Assembly (NCBI GenBank): GCA_946699065.1
Contig: CAMPDV010000243.1
Location: 369,297-433,296 of the forward strand
Origin: Loxodes magnus
Taxonomy: Eukaryota; Ciliophora; Karyorelictea; Loxodida; Loxodidae
Reading direction: 5' to 3'
Length of the DNA: 64,000 nucleotides
Shown here: piece by piece, positions 10,131 to 21,125 of the stretch
Layout: each line of letters starts with the position of its first letter
Numbering within the stretch: position 1 is the stretch's first letter
Program-made: the position numbers and the translations under genes
Notes under the pieces: generated by a model
Database searches by the model: none
The model's input: only the letters and a program-made list of their open reading frames with translations
Told to the model about the DNA's origin: nothing

Positions 10131-10720
10131 CTAAGTTTTTTTTATCTATTAAATATTTTGTCTACCTTGCATCAAACAATTTTTTAGTTATACAGACATT
10201 TAAAAAAACATAAATATCCATTTTAACTATATAATTTTTATCGTACTTCGGTTATTAAATTTTAAAGCTTGAATATCAATTAAAAGGAAATCTTTAAAGA
10301 TGCTCAAATTAAAATTTAGTAGATTCTAATTTTTTAAATTTAAGCTTATATTAAAATAAATTTGATAATAGTGTCAGTTAAACTTTTCTATTTAAACCTA
10401 CGTAACTAAAGAATAATTTCTTCTTCCTTTAATATTTGAGTATTATACTTTAATTAAAAAACTAAATGTTTATTATTAAATAAGTTATAATATTTATTAT
10501 AAAGTCTAATCAATTGAAGAAGCTAGTTATATTAGTAGTCAGAAAACCTAACCTAAATTACATATTACCTTAATAAAATTCCTTAATCTTGGAATTAAGT
10601 TTATAATTTAAAGGTTTCATATAAATAGACTGCTTATTTAATTATTAGTTTTATCCTTAAATAATAAATAGATAAAATTAGATTGTTTATAAATACCACT
10701 TATATATTAAAAAATGGTTA
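10131..10720. other. AT-rich stretch, nothing recognised
   Basis: Between SINE A copy 2 and the LINE head. No supported feature. Confidence 0.5.
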
Positions 10721-11035
10721 CCTTCAAGAAGGGCTTTTATACCACTTCCTCAGAGTAGGAGAGAAAACCTGAAGCACTTTCTTTTACCACGTCTTAGCTT
10801 CAATTATTCCAACCTTCTTTATTATGCATAGAAACCAGACTAATAATGCAAGACATCAGACTACACAGGACCAAACTAACTGACCGAACGAACACGAAAT
10901 AATAGAAAAAAAATAGCAATATACCCATGATTGGTCGGACTTTACTAAAAGGAGGAGCACAAAATAAGAAAGGAATACGGCAAAAAAAGTAAACAACCTA
11001 AATAATAATTTAACAAAATAATGAACAATTCATTT

Positions 11036-12509
11036 CAGCCAACGTCCCTGAAAATAAATGTAAAGGGTCTACTAAAATGCCTATGATGATTTATCAGAAA
11101 TGGTGGCCGCAATTTACTTTAACCATTACTTGGAAAACACTTATTTAGTAGAAAAAAAGGCCATAGACTAAGAAGTTATACAAGTGTTTAGAAATCAAAT
11201 ATGGAAGGATTACGGACAAGCAGTGGCGAAGTTCATAGTGAAATAAAACGGAATTGTATACTTGGTATTTAACAATGAAGAAAGATACTAACATTTCACT
11301 TAATTCAGGGAATGAACATTCAAAGGAGTTAGAATTCCTATCTAAGCTAGAAACTAATTGGAATATTTTGACATTCATAACTACCCAATTTACTTCATAA
11401 TTAACGAATACTCAAATATGAAGGAAGTAATGGAAATAATAAGATAATATGGAAAATCAAGAGGAGAGATATAGCATACATATCCAAACACAACAATGCT
11501 AACAGGGAGCAGTGTAGTCTACCTAGATTTAAAGGATGCAGACGAAGCAAAGAGGATACCAGAAATAATAGATTTGAATGGAAACAAAATGAGAATATAA
11601 AACCCAGTAAATTTTATCTGCTGCCTATGTAAAGTGAAAGGGTACACAGACCAGCAATGCAGAAGGATAGAAGCAGCAAAAAGGAAAAAGCTACATACAA
11701 GAGAATTAGAGATGCTTGAAGGAGAAGTTATTTTAACAATAAACAAACCAGATTTTGAAGCAAATCAAGCAAATAAGAGGACAATTGGAGAAGAATAATA
11801 AATGATTATAGAGGAATCAAGAGAAGAAGAGAAGGAAATAAAATGAGGAGAAAAGAAAAATAATTAAAACAACTAAACAATTAAATAATAAAAAGTTTTT
11901 TATGCTAAAAGAATAAATAAAAATTATTTTTCATCAAAATGGAATTGGACATATGTAAGACAGAAGGATAGAGAAATGTTCAAATAATTAAATAAAATAG
12001 AAAACAATCAACTAAATAATAAGATATACCATAAAGCAAATTAGAGAAAAGGATAGGATAGGTGATGATAAAAACGCTAAACCCTAACAAAAGAAATAAG
12101 AAATAAACAAAATAGTATAATGGAGTATATCAGGAAAAACGTAAATAAAGAGAAAAAGCAAAAAGAAATAGAACAAATTCAAGAAGAAAAAGAATAAGAT
12201 GCAAGATAAAAGTGAGAAGAAAGAAGTAAATTGAAGCAAATTTCAATGAGAATGTACTATGCTAAGAAACCGAAAAACAAAAATGAACAATTATCCGACT
12301 TCAACTAATAGGAAAAGGAAAAAGAAGAAGAAGAAGATTAGAATAGATAAGAAGAAGGAAAAGGTAGATAATAAGATGAAAAAGATAAAAAAGGGGAAAG
12401 AACTAATAAAGAAAATAATATGGAAGCATAGAATGATAGATAAGAAGAAGAAAAGGTGGAGAAGGAAGATGAATAAAAAGAAGAATAAGGTGAAGAGGAA
12501 GTAGAGGGA
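11036..12509 (+). pseudogene. LINE copy 1 ORF1 region plus acidic linker
   Basis: From about 11067 one frame reads V-Y-Q-N-A-Y-D-D-L-S, two weakly RRM-like segments (V-A-K-F-I-V-K-Q-N-G-I-V-Y-L and S-S-V-V-Y-L-D-L-K-D-A) and a knuckle at 11619-11660: C-C-L-C-K-V-K-G-Y-T-D-Q-Q-C (Tyr where LINE copy 2 keeps His). The same frame runs on without any forced break through Y-V-R-Q-K-D-R-E-M-F and a Glu/Lys-rich linker into the endonuclease near 12540. ORF1 and ORF2 may therefore be one polyprotein, or a context-read TAA such as that at 11867 may separate them. A one-base loss near 11050-11060, relative to LINE copy 2, disturbs the N terminus. Confidence 0.75.
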
Positions 12510-15500
12510 ATGAGTGTTAAAAAAGATTAAGAATAAGTCATAAAAATAGGGACAGCAAATGTTAGGGGAGTAAGAAGTGCAAAAGAGGTACTAGCCAAAT
12601 TAATGACTCAAAAATGTATCCACATAATGACAATATAAGAGATTTAGATTGAAGACTAAAAAAATATGTGTAATATAGCAGGATATAAAAACTTAATAAA
12701 TGTGGGATCAAAAAAGGAAAAAGAGTAACATTCTATATTAGAAACGACATATGTAAGGAGATCAGAGAGATAAAGAATGAAGTAAACCAAATGACGCTTT
12801 TTGGAGGAGCGAGAGTAATGGCAATAGAAATAATGAAATAATTAGCAGTAATAAATGTTTACGCTCCTGTTGCAAATAACAACGAACATTATGAGCCTTT
12901 CTATAATTTAGTGAATGAATTTAAACTATAAGCAATAGAAAAAGGACTTAATATAATGATAATAGGAGACTGAAATGCGCACATAGAAAAATGACTGCCA
13001 AAGAAAACAAACTCAGCAGGAAAGAGAATGGCACAGTTTATGGAACAGAATAATTTAATATGCCTTGATTCAATTGAAATATTTACTTTTGTTCACTAAA
13101 ATATTTAATATAAAATAGATTACTTTTTAATTGAAGAGATAATGAGAGAAAAGATGATAAAAGTATTTTTATTGCTCATACGTAATAGGAGACCATAGGC
13201 CTGGTATTATATAGGTAAAGATGGGTAAAGAAATAAGAAAGCCATAAAAGATAGCAAAAATAAACTACCTACTATTAAAGAAAAAAGAGATATAAGAAAA
13301 ATTTGAAAGATTTATACGAGAAAATCTCTAAGAAGAAGAAATTGATAACCTAAACGACACATAGACTTATAAATGATGAAAAAAAAGATATAAGAAGGAG
13401 TTTAAATGGTATGTGGAAAATTTAAAACATAAAACTCTAAGATATATAAATATTCAGAAACAACAAAATAGTGTAATAAAATTTACAGAAAATGCAGCAA
13501 ACAATTAAAATAAAGGGTAAAGAACAGAGAACAAATAAATGAAAATCAATAAATTGAGAATCAAAGAGAATACCAAAGAGTAAGATAAGAATACATTTAA
13601 TCAAGAAAAAAAGATAAAAGAAACTAACTAAACCTATTTATGGACAATGTAAATAAAGGAAATCAAACAGATATGTGGAAGAAACTAAAAAGCTTACTTA
13701 ATAGAAAAAATAATTAGTGATTACCCTTTCCAAAAGAAGATGTTAAGACTTTTAGGGACGAATGATAGTAGTTATATGAAGATGGCGATAAAACATTACC
13801 AAATAAATACTTAAACAAGAGACAAATAGTAGTAAACTAAAATGAAATTTGAGAAAACATTAAATAATTGGCGAAATAGGAAGCAACAGGACATGGTGAA
13901 ATATAAGTAGGTACAATATTAGCAGATGGGAAAAAATTAATAGAAGTAACTTGCAAAATGATAGTTAAGATGATTTAAGAAGGAGTATACATTAGGAGAT
14001 GAAATAATAATACATAATATTAATATACAAAAAAGGAGGATAGGTGAATCCAATTAACTATAAACAATCTCTTTATTGAATCATGCTTTAAAAATAGTAG
14101 ACTCATGAATTTTCTAGCGACTATAAGGATATCTGCATAATGATGAAAGCAAACATTAATATGGTTTCAAAAAAGGAAAATCATGCTCACTATAAATCTT
14201 CAACCTAAGAACAGTATAGAAATGATGATGTGGAACAAAAAAGATGTTTTTGTAATATTTGCTGATATTAAGAAAGCTTATGACTCGATGCAAAAAAAAG
14301 ATATATGATAAATCCTAAACGATCTAAAAGTATCGGAATAGATATTTAAATTATTAGCAAACTTTTACTGTGAAGAAGAAATTAAACTTAAAATCAATGA
14401 ATAAATAGTATAGATATTTCGCGACAAATAAAGGTTAAAACAGAGAAAAATAAAGTCACCGAGACTATTTAACCTAATAATGGCAAGAATTCTTCATAAC
14501 TTGAAAGATTAAAAGCTAGGAATTATGATAAACTATAAAAACGAAGAGATATGAACATAAGAAATATATTCAGGATGCTTTGCATATGCAGATGACTTAG
14601 CCTTAATAAGTGAATGAGAATAACTAGAGGAGGTAATCAAAAATTTAACCTCATGGGCAGAAAAATACAAACTGGAAATTGCAGATAAAACAAAATGAAT
14701 GATATGAAAAGCAGGAGAAAATAGTAACTGAGAAAATTTTGGAAATACTATCGAGGTGGGAAATGTAAGGATCGAAAGATTAACGACCTTTTAGTACTCT
14801 GGTCATATAATAGAAGATAACATAATTTTGAAAAACATATAGAGAATAGACTAGAAGCAGCATAAAAGATGTAAACATGAATGCTGGGAAAAATAACAAT
14901 AAATAAGAGATTAACACCATATAATGCAGGATTAATGATAAAAACGTTCGTAAGCTCATTTTTCAGTTATGGAACAGAAGTGATTCCATATTGCGAATAA
15001 TTTGTAGCAAAATAAGTGAGGGAACAATTAGAAATATTATAGAGAAAATCGTAAGGAACAGTCATAGATGCTCCTTTCTAAGTGTAAAATGAGATGCTAG
15101 AATACGAGTTACAGTTTATGAAATTTAAACATTACCTATGGCAGAAAACGCTGAGATTAAGAGGCAGACTAATAGGAACTAAGGAAAAACAGTAGATGGA
15201 TTAATGTTCGACCTAAGTAAAGAAGAGAACTTTATTTTTGAACAATACTGCACGATAATAAAATTGGGATTAAAAATTGAAGGCAAAAATATATTTATAG
15301 ATGATGGTAATAATAATCAAAAAGGGAAGAAAAACATTAATCGTGCAATTTGAGAACATAGAGTATACGTAGAAGATAGAGAAAGAATGGAGTAAATGAT
15401 AACAACTCTACAGTATAGAAAAACATGATTTGATGAATATGTAGTAGGACCACCAAACTACCTGAGATACAATAAAAATAGAAAGGAAGAAATATGCTAC

Positions 15501-15842
15501 ATATTTAGAATAAGAACGAGATATAATGGGAGCCAGGATTGTTTAAAAGAAAGACACCTAGTTGCGACAAGCAAATGACCTTTCTGTAATGACGCAAGAG
15601 AAAACGAAAGGCATATCATAGAAAAATGCTCAGAATACAAAGAAAGTAGATAAATATGTATTAGAAAGTTAAGAACAATAGGAGTAGAAAGACAAGGAAT
15701 GGAACTATTTGATATAATATGAGGTACGTCAAAATTCTAAAAATTCATTAGAACCTAAGAAGAGTAAAAAAGAGCTAAAACTGACTTGATAATAAAAGAT
15801 TATATCAAAAACATATTAGAAAAAAGAAAAAAAGGATAATTA
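12510..15842 (+). pseudogene. LINE copy 1 ORF2: endonuclease, reverse transcriptase, CCHC finger
   Basis: AP endonuclease: G-T-A-N-V-R-G near 12550, I-Q-E near 12633 (Q = TAA), V-Y-A-P at about 12858, G-D-W-N-A-H-I at 12965-12985 (W = TGA) and Y-K-I-D-Y-F-L-I near 13110. Reverse transcriptase: Y-G-F-K-K-G-K-S near 14160, F-A-D-I-K-K-A-Y-D-S at 14258 and F-A-Y-A-D-D-L-A-L-I-S at 14579. C-terminal finger near 15573: W-P-F-C-x8-H-I-I-E-K-C, with the first Cys replaced by TGA. Frame shifts occur at least near 12715, around 14240, and between RT and finger, so the ORF is dead although every catalytic motif is legible. Confidence 0.85.
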
Positions 15843-16137
15843 GAAAAGAAAATTGAATGAAAAAATGAAATAGGAAAATATTATAGAGCAGGAAAAGGAT
15901 AATTTTTATGAGTTTATAAAAGCTTGATTAAAAAGAAAAGAATTAGAAACGAAAATTAGCAAAGTATGTAAAAAAAATAATGAACGCTTGTAACAAAGAA
16001 TCAATAAAACGTAGATAGATAGAAGATAGAAGAACAAGAGATAATGAAGAAGAAAATGATGAAGATATGGAACTAATAAGAGAAAATTTTTTAATACCTG
16101 AAGGCTTACTTGAAGAAATAGACATGTATTGAAACAT

Positions 16138-16182
16138 TTATTAAAGAGCTGCGCACCAACGAGGCGTTACGCGCTCTATAAT
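16138..16182 (+). repeat. Shared LINE/SINE 3' hairpin tail
   Basis: GAGC (16146-16149), bulged T, GCG (16151-16153) pair with CGC (16170-16172) and GCTC (16173-16176), followed by TATAAT. Related tails end SINE A (3124, 10084, reverse at 19672), SINE B (9146), LINE copy 2 (25486), a solitary site at 30896 and, in reverse, 35559. A common 3' end is what a LINE reverse transcriptase would recognise. Confidence 0.8.
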
Positions 16183-16302
16183 CAAATTGATTTATTAATT
16201 ATTTATTTATAAATATATTTCCATTATAATCAAATATTTTGATAAGTTAGATTATATTAGTTTAATTAATACTAAAAGTTAAAACTGAAAATTATAAGTA
16301 TA

Positions 16303-17199
16303 TCACTTTTCCAAGCTTTCCCATTTTGCTTTCTTTATCTCATAAGTAAATAAATGGGCATCACAGTTATATTAATATATATTCTATCTCATAACGATGG
16401 GTTAAGTAAAAACTCAATAAGAAGTTTCAAACTCGGCTCCATGCTTTAAAAAGGATTTAAAATCAAATAACAAAGTATCTATTTTAGGCTTGCTGTTATA
16501 GTAAACAAAAGAGGCATTTTTATTCTGTAAATATGCAGCTGTTGTTCTAGCAGCAGTGGGAAGACAAACATCATTTAAAGTTCATTCGTTAATATCCTTA
16601 TCATAAACTTATATCGTTTAAATAGTATCATTTCCTCCTACTACATATATTTACTTGCTTGTTTAAATAGTTCCAAAGCATCAAGTTATAACTGGAATAT
16701 CAGCTATAATATTGAACTACTTGCTTTTTAAATTAAAAACTTCACATACTTTTGTATTATAGCCTGATAGAACATAAATGTTACTTTTGAGATCAAACGA
16801 GGTTCTATGTGCGAATCTTTATTAATTCATCTTTCACTTTTCCATCTCATCTTCTTTATAAATTATAAATCTTTCTTTTTCTTAACTTATTGCTCCTGAT
16901 ACAACTAATCTTTTATTATCTAGTTATTCTATTTAAGTATCATTTCCTGAAGTTTCCATCATTTATGTTTCTAATTTATTTATTTTTTTTGTTCTTATAT
17001 CATATTCTTTTTTAGTTGCTGAACCTTATATGAATGTCGAAACTAGATAATTTTTCTATAAGTTTGAGCAAACTTCATATTTAACATTTCCTATTCCAAA
17101 CTTAGCAAACAATCTACTGCCTTAAAAGGATTGAGTATCTCTAATAATTTTCCTAAGAAGCATAATTTTAGTAGAAGTGTTGAACTATTCTTCCTACAT
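16303..17199 (-). CDS. Kelch-repeat protein
   Basis: 298 codons on the minus strand. The start is the ATG at 17199: the 12 codons between it and a second ATG at 17163 are conserved (Q-E-E-Q-x-N-T-x-T-K-I-M) in the paralogue at 7581. Blades include R-F-A-H-R-T-S-F-D, I-Y-V-L-S-G-Y, I-Y-V-V-G-G-N-D-T and N-E-W-T-L-N-D (W = TGA). The C terminus has T-A-A-R-T-T-A-A-Y, W-V-F-T-Q-P and K-A-K-W-E. It ends at TGA (16303-16305) where paralogue similarity stops. There is no RING, B-box or other domain, so it is probably a small beta-propeller adaptor; partner unknown. It lies tail to tail with the LINE tail at 16182. Confidence 0.8.
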
Positions 17200-17590
17200 T
17201 TATAAACTAAAATATTTAAAGTTAACAGTAAAGAATATCATATTAAGTTTACAATTATACTTTAATCTTTATTATTTACTTAAATTAGATAACTTAACTT
17301 AAATTAAATTTTACTTAGTTTTTCATTAGTTTAAAATAATAATTAAACTTTTATAATTATCTTAAAATTAAATTATTTATTATTTTTCTACTAAAGATAG
17401 CTTCATTATAATATTTTATTTGTTATTATTTAAGTTTTAATGTTTCTTAATTAATAAAGAATAATATGAAATTAATTATTTAATATTATATTTAATTAGA
17501 ATCTTGTAATTTAAACATTTTATTTACTACAATATTTAATATTATTTTTCCTTCTATTATTCAGTTGCTTAGTTATTATATGTAAAAATT
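17200..17590. other. AT-rich stretch, nothing recognised
   Basis: Upstream flank of the minus-strand kelch gene; no supported feature. Equivalent to 47472-47862 in unit 2. Confidence 0.5.
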
Positions 17591-17960
17591 TTGCTCATTT
17601 TCTGGGATTTTAACCCATTTACTACCTGCCAATTTTCTGCGTGGTAGGGATAACCCTATTTTACACTCTACTCTTCTCTGCTTTTTTAATTGATGATCCA
17701 GAATTCATTTCTTATTGTAGATAATCCCTTAGCAGAAAAGAGTATTTTCCCCTAATATAGGAATATTTTATTTTCTATTTAGTCTTTTCTCTTTTCAATA
17801 AACTTAATAGCTTTTCTATTATTTTATTAAATAAAGGCATTAATTGCTTTAATGCTTATTTAATCTATTTTATATCCTTAAAAGCGTTATCTAATTATTT
17901 TAAGATCCTTTTTCTTTGTAATGCTATATCTAAAAAGATTAGTAGAGATGAAAATGGATA
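17590..17960 (-). pseudogene. Family Z remnant, 3' part
   Basis: On the minus strand a stretch near 17615-17645 aligns with the C-terminal coding end of the Z elements (ATGGGTTAAAATCCCAG with CCTGGTTGAAAATCCAG). Upstream, Y-S-Y-I-R-G-K-Y-S-F-L-L-R-D-Y occupies the place of the CCHC knuckle with its ligands lost. Strongly decayed. Unit 2 copy: 47862-48232. Confidence 0.45.
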
Positions 17961-17989
17961 TATTTATCTTTATAAGAAATAACTTAAAA

Positions 17990-18420
17990 ACTTAAGGAGA
18001 AAAACAGTAAAAGAAATATAGAAAAAATAGTTAAAAGAGTCAAGCTCTTCATCAGAAGGTATAATTATGATCAGGCTTGTTGAGATAAGATAATTTAAGA
18101 ATGAAATTGATAAAAATATTAAAATCTAAAAGACTAAATTTAAAGGTTAATCTAAAAATATTTTACAACAAATTTAGATCAAAGGGAAAAATAAGAGAAA
18201 TCATAAACAAAAAACCAAAATAATGAGTTTTAAATACTACGTCCCCAGCTAATCTAAAATAACTAAGTAATAGATAGTAAATTTATCTGAAATCATATTG
18301 AAATATAGCTAGATCAAATCATGATTGTAGGAAAGGACTAAGTTAAATTAATTTATCATGGCATGAAATAAATTGAAAAGAAAACTTATATAAATTATAT
18401 TATTCCTGCAGATTGAAGTT
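17990..18420 (+). pseudogene. Family Z remnant, N-terminal and coiled-coil part
   Basis: Plus-strand CAAGCTCTTCATCAGAAGG at about 18041 aligns with the Ser-rich segment of the intact Z ORF at about 45923. AGGGAAAAATAAGAGAAATCAT aligns with the G-E-K-I-R-E-L segment, and similarity continues through the coiled coil to about 18330. No knuckle is recognisable. It faces the remnant at 17590-17960 head to head. Unit 2 copy: 48262-48692. Confidence 0.5.
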
Positions 18421-18489
18421 TCTAATTTATGATAAAATACTTTGCTATTTTTATTTGATTATTGTCTAAACTCAACCCTTTTTAGAATA

Positions 18490-19220
18490 CCCAGCAATAT
18501 AATTTCGATAACTTACATATTTGCTCTTTCTTAAGGATTCTATTAAAACAATTTTAAAGTATTTACTGATATATTTAAGGACAATCCTCATGTATTTTTC
18601 TCTATTCTATTAGAACATGATCTTTTATACTAATTCTAATTCGAACTGCTATTTCCCAAAATATTACTCCCTTTGGTAATATGTAGGACCGTTTGCTTAT
18701 TTAGGCTTTGAGTTCATAGTTCAGGAGTTATTCGAAGAATGTCGCTACTTATCTCTTAGATTCTAATGATTATGATTAGATTCTTACTCTTGATAGTAAA
18801 ATCAGTAATTTTAGCTCTTAATCTTTTAACTAACAAAATGTTGTTGCTTTTAAATTTCTGTGAATGATGCTTATCTCTTACATATATTCTAGACCTAAAG
18901 CTGCATCTAAACTTGCTTATAATGCGACTGTCATGGTAACTCTTTCTTATTTTGCAGTAAATCAAATAAATTTTATACTAAATATTTCATTACTAAACAT
19001 AATGGTTAAAGACAATGTTCATTCACTTTTATTATGTTCGGATATCTTATTTTTTAAATCTTCGCCATCTCCTGCTCTAATCATTTTATGCTGCTTTAGA
19101 TATTCTTTAGCTGTATAACTCTTTGATTGGTATCGTGCATACCTTACATTCTCCTCTTGTACACTACTCCAAAGCCTCTCTAAGCTATGTTTTCTATTTT
19201 TAAAATCTTTGATCTTAAAT
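18490..19220 (-). pseudogene. Decayed TKL-type protein kinase domain
   Basis: Minus strand, kinase subdomains in order: A-L-G-L-E-Y near 18895, I-I-H-R-N-L-K near 18860 (catalytic Asp of HRD now Asn), then in a second frame S-N-N-I-L-L...A-K-I-T-D-F-T near 18800 (DFG now DFT), T-P-E-L-W near 18710, and back in the first frame G-V-I-F-W-E-I-A near 18650. A C-P-Q-I-Y-Q-Q-I-L-Q-N-C stretch follows near 18565. Two frame changes and two lost catalytic positions make it a pseudogene. HRxLKSNNILL with DVYSFGVxxWEI-type spacing is typical of TKL kinases. Confidence 0.7.
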
Positions 19221-19671
19221 AACGTAATCTTGATTTCTTATCGAGACTATTTATAGTTATTTCCTTAAAATATAAAATTAAAGATTACAAAGAATTTAAA
19301 TGATAAATAAGAAAAGAAATTAACTTTAACTCACAATTATTTTAGATATTTATTGTAATTTCTTGGTATAAAAATATTAAACTAATTAATTAATTTTAAT
19401 AAAATAAATAGCAATAAATATTTTAAATTTAAAGTAAAGCAAACTAATTTAAATTAAAAACTATTTTATTACTATCCTTTAAAAATGCAACCATTATTAC
19501 ATCATTTAAATCATCTAGCTAGTGTTCTAGTACCAAATTAAATACATTTTATCTATTTTTAAATTTATAAATCTGAAAAAGATTTAAGTAATTATCAAAT
19601 ATAGTATCCCTTATTTTATATTAACAAATTTATATCAAAATTAATTTTTATTTGTAGATTTAAATATATAA
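19221..19671. other. AT-rich stretch, nothing recognised
   Basis: No supported feature on either strand. Equivalent to 49493-49942 in unit 2. Confidence 0.5.
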
Positions 19672-19977
19672 GATTAGAGAACACGTAACACCTCAATGGC
19701 AGGCAGGTATTTAATAAAGACTTTTAAAGTTAAATATTTTTTAAGTATTCTATAGAACTAGCATTCCTTTGTGAGTTTTGTCTTCTTTAGGACCTTTATT
19801 GGAATGCTCCTTTAAGAGATCCTAGTATCTGACTTCTTTCATCATTAACGTTACTTGAAGCCTTTTCAGTCTTATTTTTTCTTGGCTTCTACCAAGATTC
19901 TTGTTCGGTTCTTACCCATGGGTATTTCCTGTTATCAGATCTTAAGTGAATCTCAGTTAGAGGATTGGTCCTCCCTA
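19672..19977 (-). mobile_element. SINE family A, copy 3 (reverse)
   Basis: Read on the minus strand: head GGAGGACCAATCCTC with ACAGGAAATACC, hairpin ATCTTGGTAGAAGCCAAG, GGCTTCAAGTAACG, TAGGATCTCTTAAAGG, and a degenerate tail ending GTGTTACGTGTTCTCTAAT. All parts are collinear with copies 1 and 2. This is the ancestral arrangement; the unit 2 copy is rearranged. Confidence 0.85.
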
Positions 19978-20799
19978 TTTAAGATATTTGTTTTTATATT
20001 ATTAATTTTATTTTACAAATAGAAATATGAAATAATTGTAATACTCAAAATTAACTTTTTTTAATTTATTAAAATATTAAACTTTTGAAACTTATTTTAA
20101 TATATACACACTTTACTCAGATAAAATAATGTAAATAAAATTTGCTTTGATACATGTTATTAATAATTAAAAAGCTCTATAATTATAAATATAAATAATG
20201 ATATAACTTTAATTATTAAATTAAAATATTTCCATAACTTAGAGACAACTTATTAGCCTTATTCTATTATTTTCCTTTTTCTTCCTTACATTTATTCGAA
20301 AGTTTCAAATAAATTAGCTTTTAATTAAATATTTAATATAATATTTATTTTATAAAGGAAATTCCAAATAATTCAGAATATAATATGAATAATAATTTTA
20401 CCTAGATTTGCTTACTTTATTCATCAGATTTTTTTATTTTTCTAGTTTTTTTGTAAGTCTTGACTCGAACTATCGCCAGTAATTTATAGCTTAAAACTTG
20501 ATATAAAATAAACATTTCAAAGTTAGAGTTATTTTTTAAGTTTCTCATTCTCGCGTTTCTGTAATTTTTAAATTAAAGTGCATAATAATATTTACCTCTT
20601 TGTATGATTTGCTTTTAAGCTTTATAATCTCTATTAGAGCAATTTATGAACTAATAGTAATTTTAATACTCTTATAAGTATCTTCTTTTTTCTAATTTAC
20701 TAGCTATTCATGTTCAAATAACTAACATTTCATAAGCTTGTATCTCCAATACTTTCTATTCTTCAAAATTCTATTATTATTATATATTCAAAATAATTA
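19978..20799. other. AT-rich stretch, nothing firm
   Basis: A minus-strand frame at about 20400-20760 gives a basic, Tyr-rich protein-like reading, but without motif or homologue. No RNA gene found. Equivalent to 50251-51071 in unit 2. Confidence 0.4.
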
Positions 20800-21125
20800 G
20801 CTTCAAAAAGGCTTTTTATACCACCTTCTATAAGTAGGAAACAAAACCTCAAGTACTTTCTTCTACCATGTCTTCGCTTTAATTAGTCCAAACTTCTTTA
20901 TTACAAATGGAAATCAGACTAATAACGCAAGCACTTAAACTGAATAGAACCAATCTCACTATCGTACAAACAAGATATAATAATACACTCAACGGAAAAA
21001 GGATATCAATATATCTATGATTGGACAGACTTTATTAAAAGGAGAAGCATAAAATAAGAAAGGAATTAAGTGCTAAAAAAGTCACAACCTAGGCAATAAT
21101 TAAATAAAAGAATAAACTACTTATT

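Larger units (their letters stand above)
10721..16182 (+). mobile_element. Full-length-looking LINE, APE type (LINE copy 1)
   Basis: About 5.46 kb. A 5' head (10721-10830) begins CCTTCAAGAAGGGC. An ORF1 region, an acidic linker, an AP endonuclease, a reverse transcriptase and a C-terminal CCHC finger follow. The 3' tail (16138-16182) can fold as GAGC(T)GCG...CGCGCTC. Domain order and the C-terminal finger fit the Jockey/I/CR1-like part of LINE diversity. Frame changes between EN, RT and finger show that it is no longer active. No clear target-site duplication is seen. It is present whole only in unit 1; unit 2 keeps only its last ~305 bp. Confidence 0.9.

Noticed and set aside
12080-12100. 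AAACCCTAACA resembling telomere repeats (also near 22152)
   Set aside because: A single unit inside LINE coding sequence at the same place in both LINE copies; not a telomere or interstitial array.
12259-12504. Lysine-rich 81-codon plus-strand ORF
   Set aside because: It is an alternate frame of the acidic Glu-rich linker of LINE copy 1; the Glu/Lys-rich frame continuous with the endonuclease explains it better.
20455-20485. TPsiC-like AGTTCGAGTC on the minus strand, possible tRNA
   Set aside because: No matching acceptor stem, D arm or anticodon arm can be built around it.
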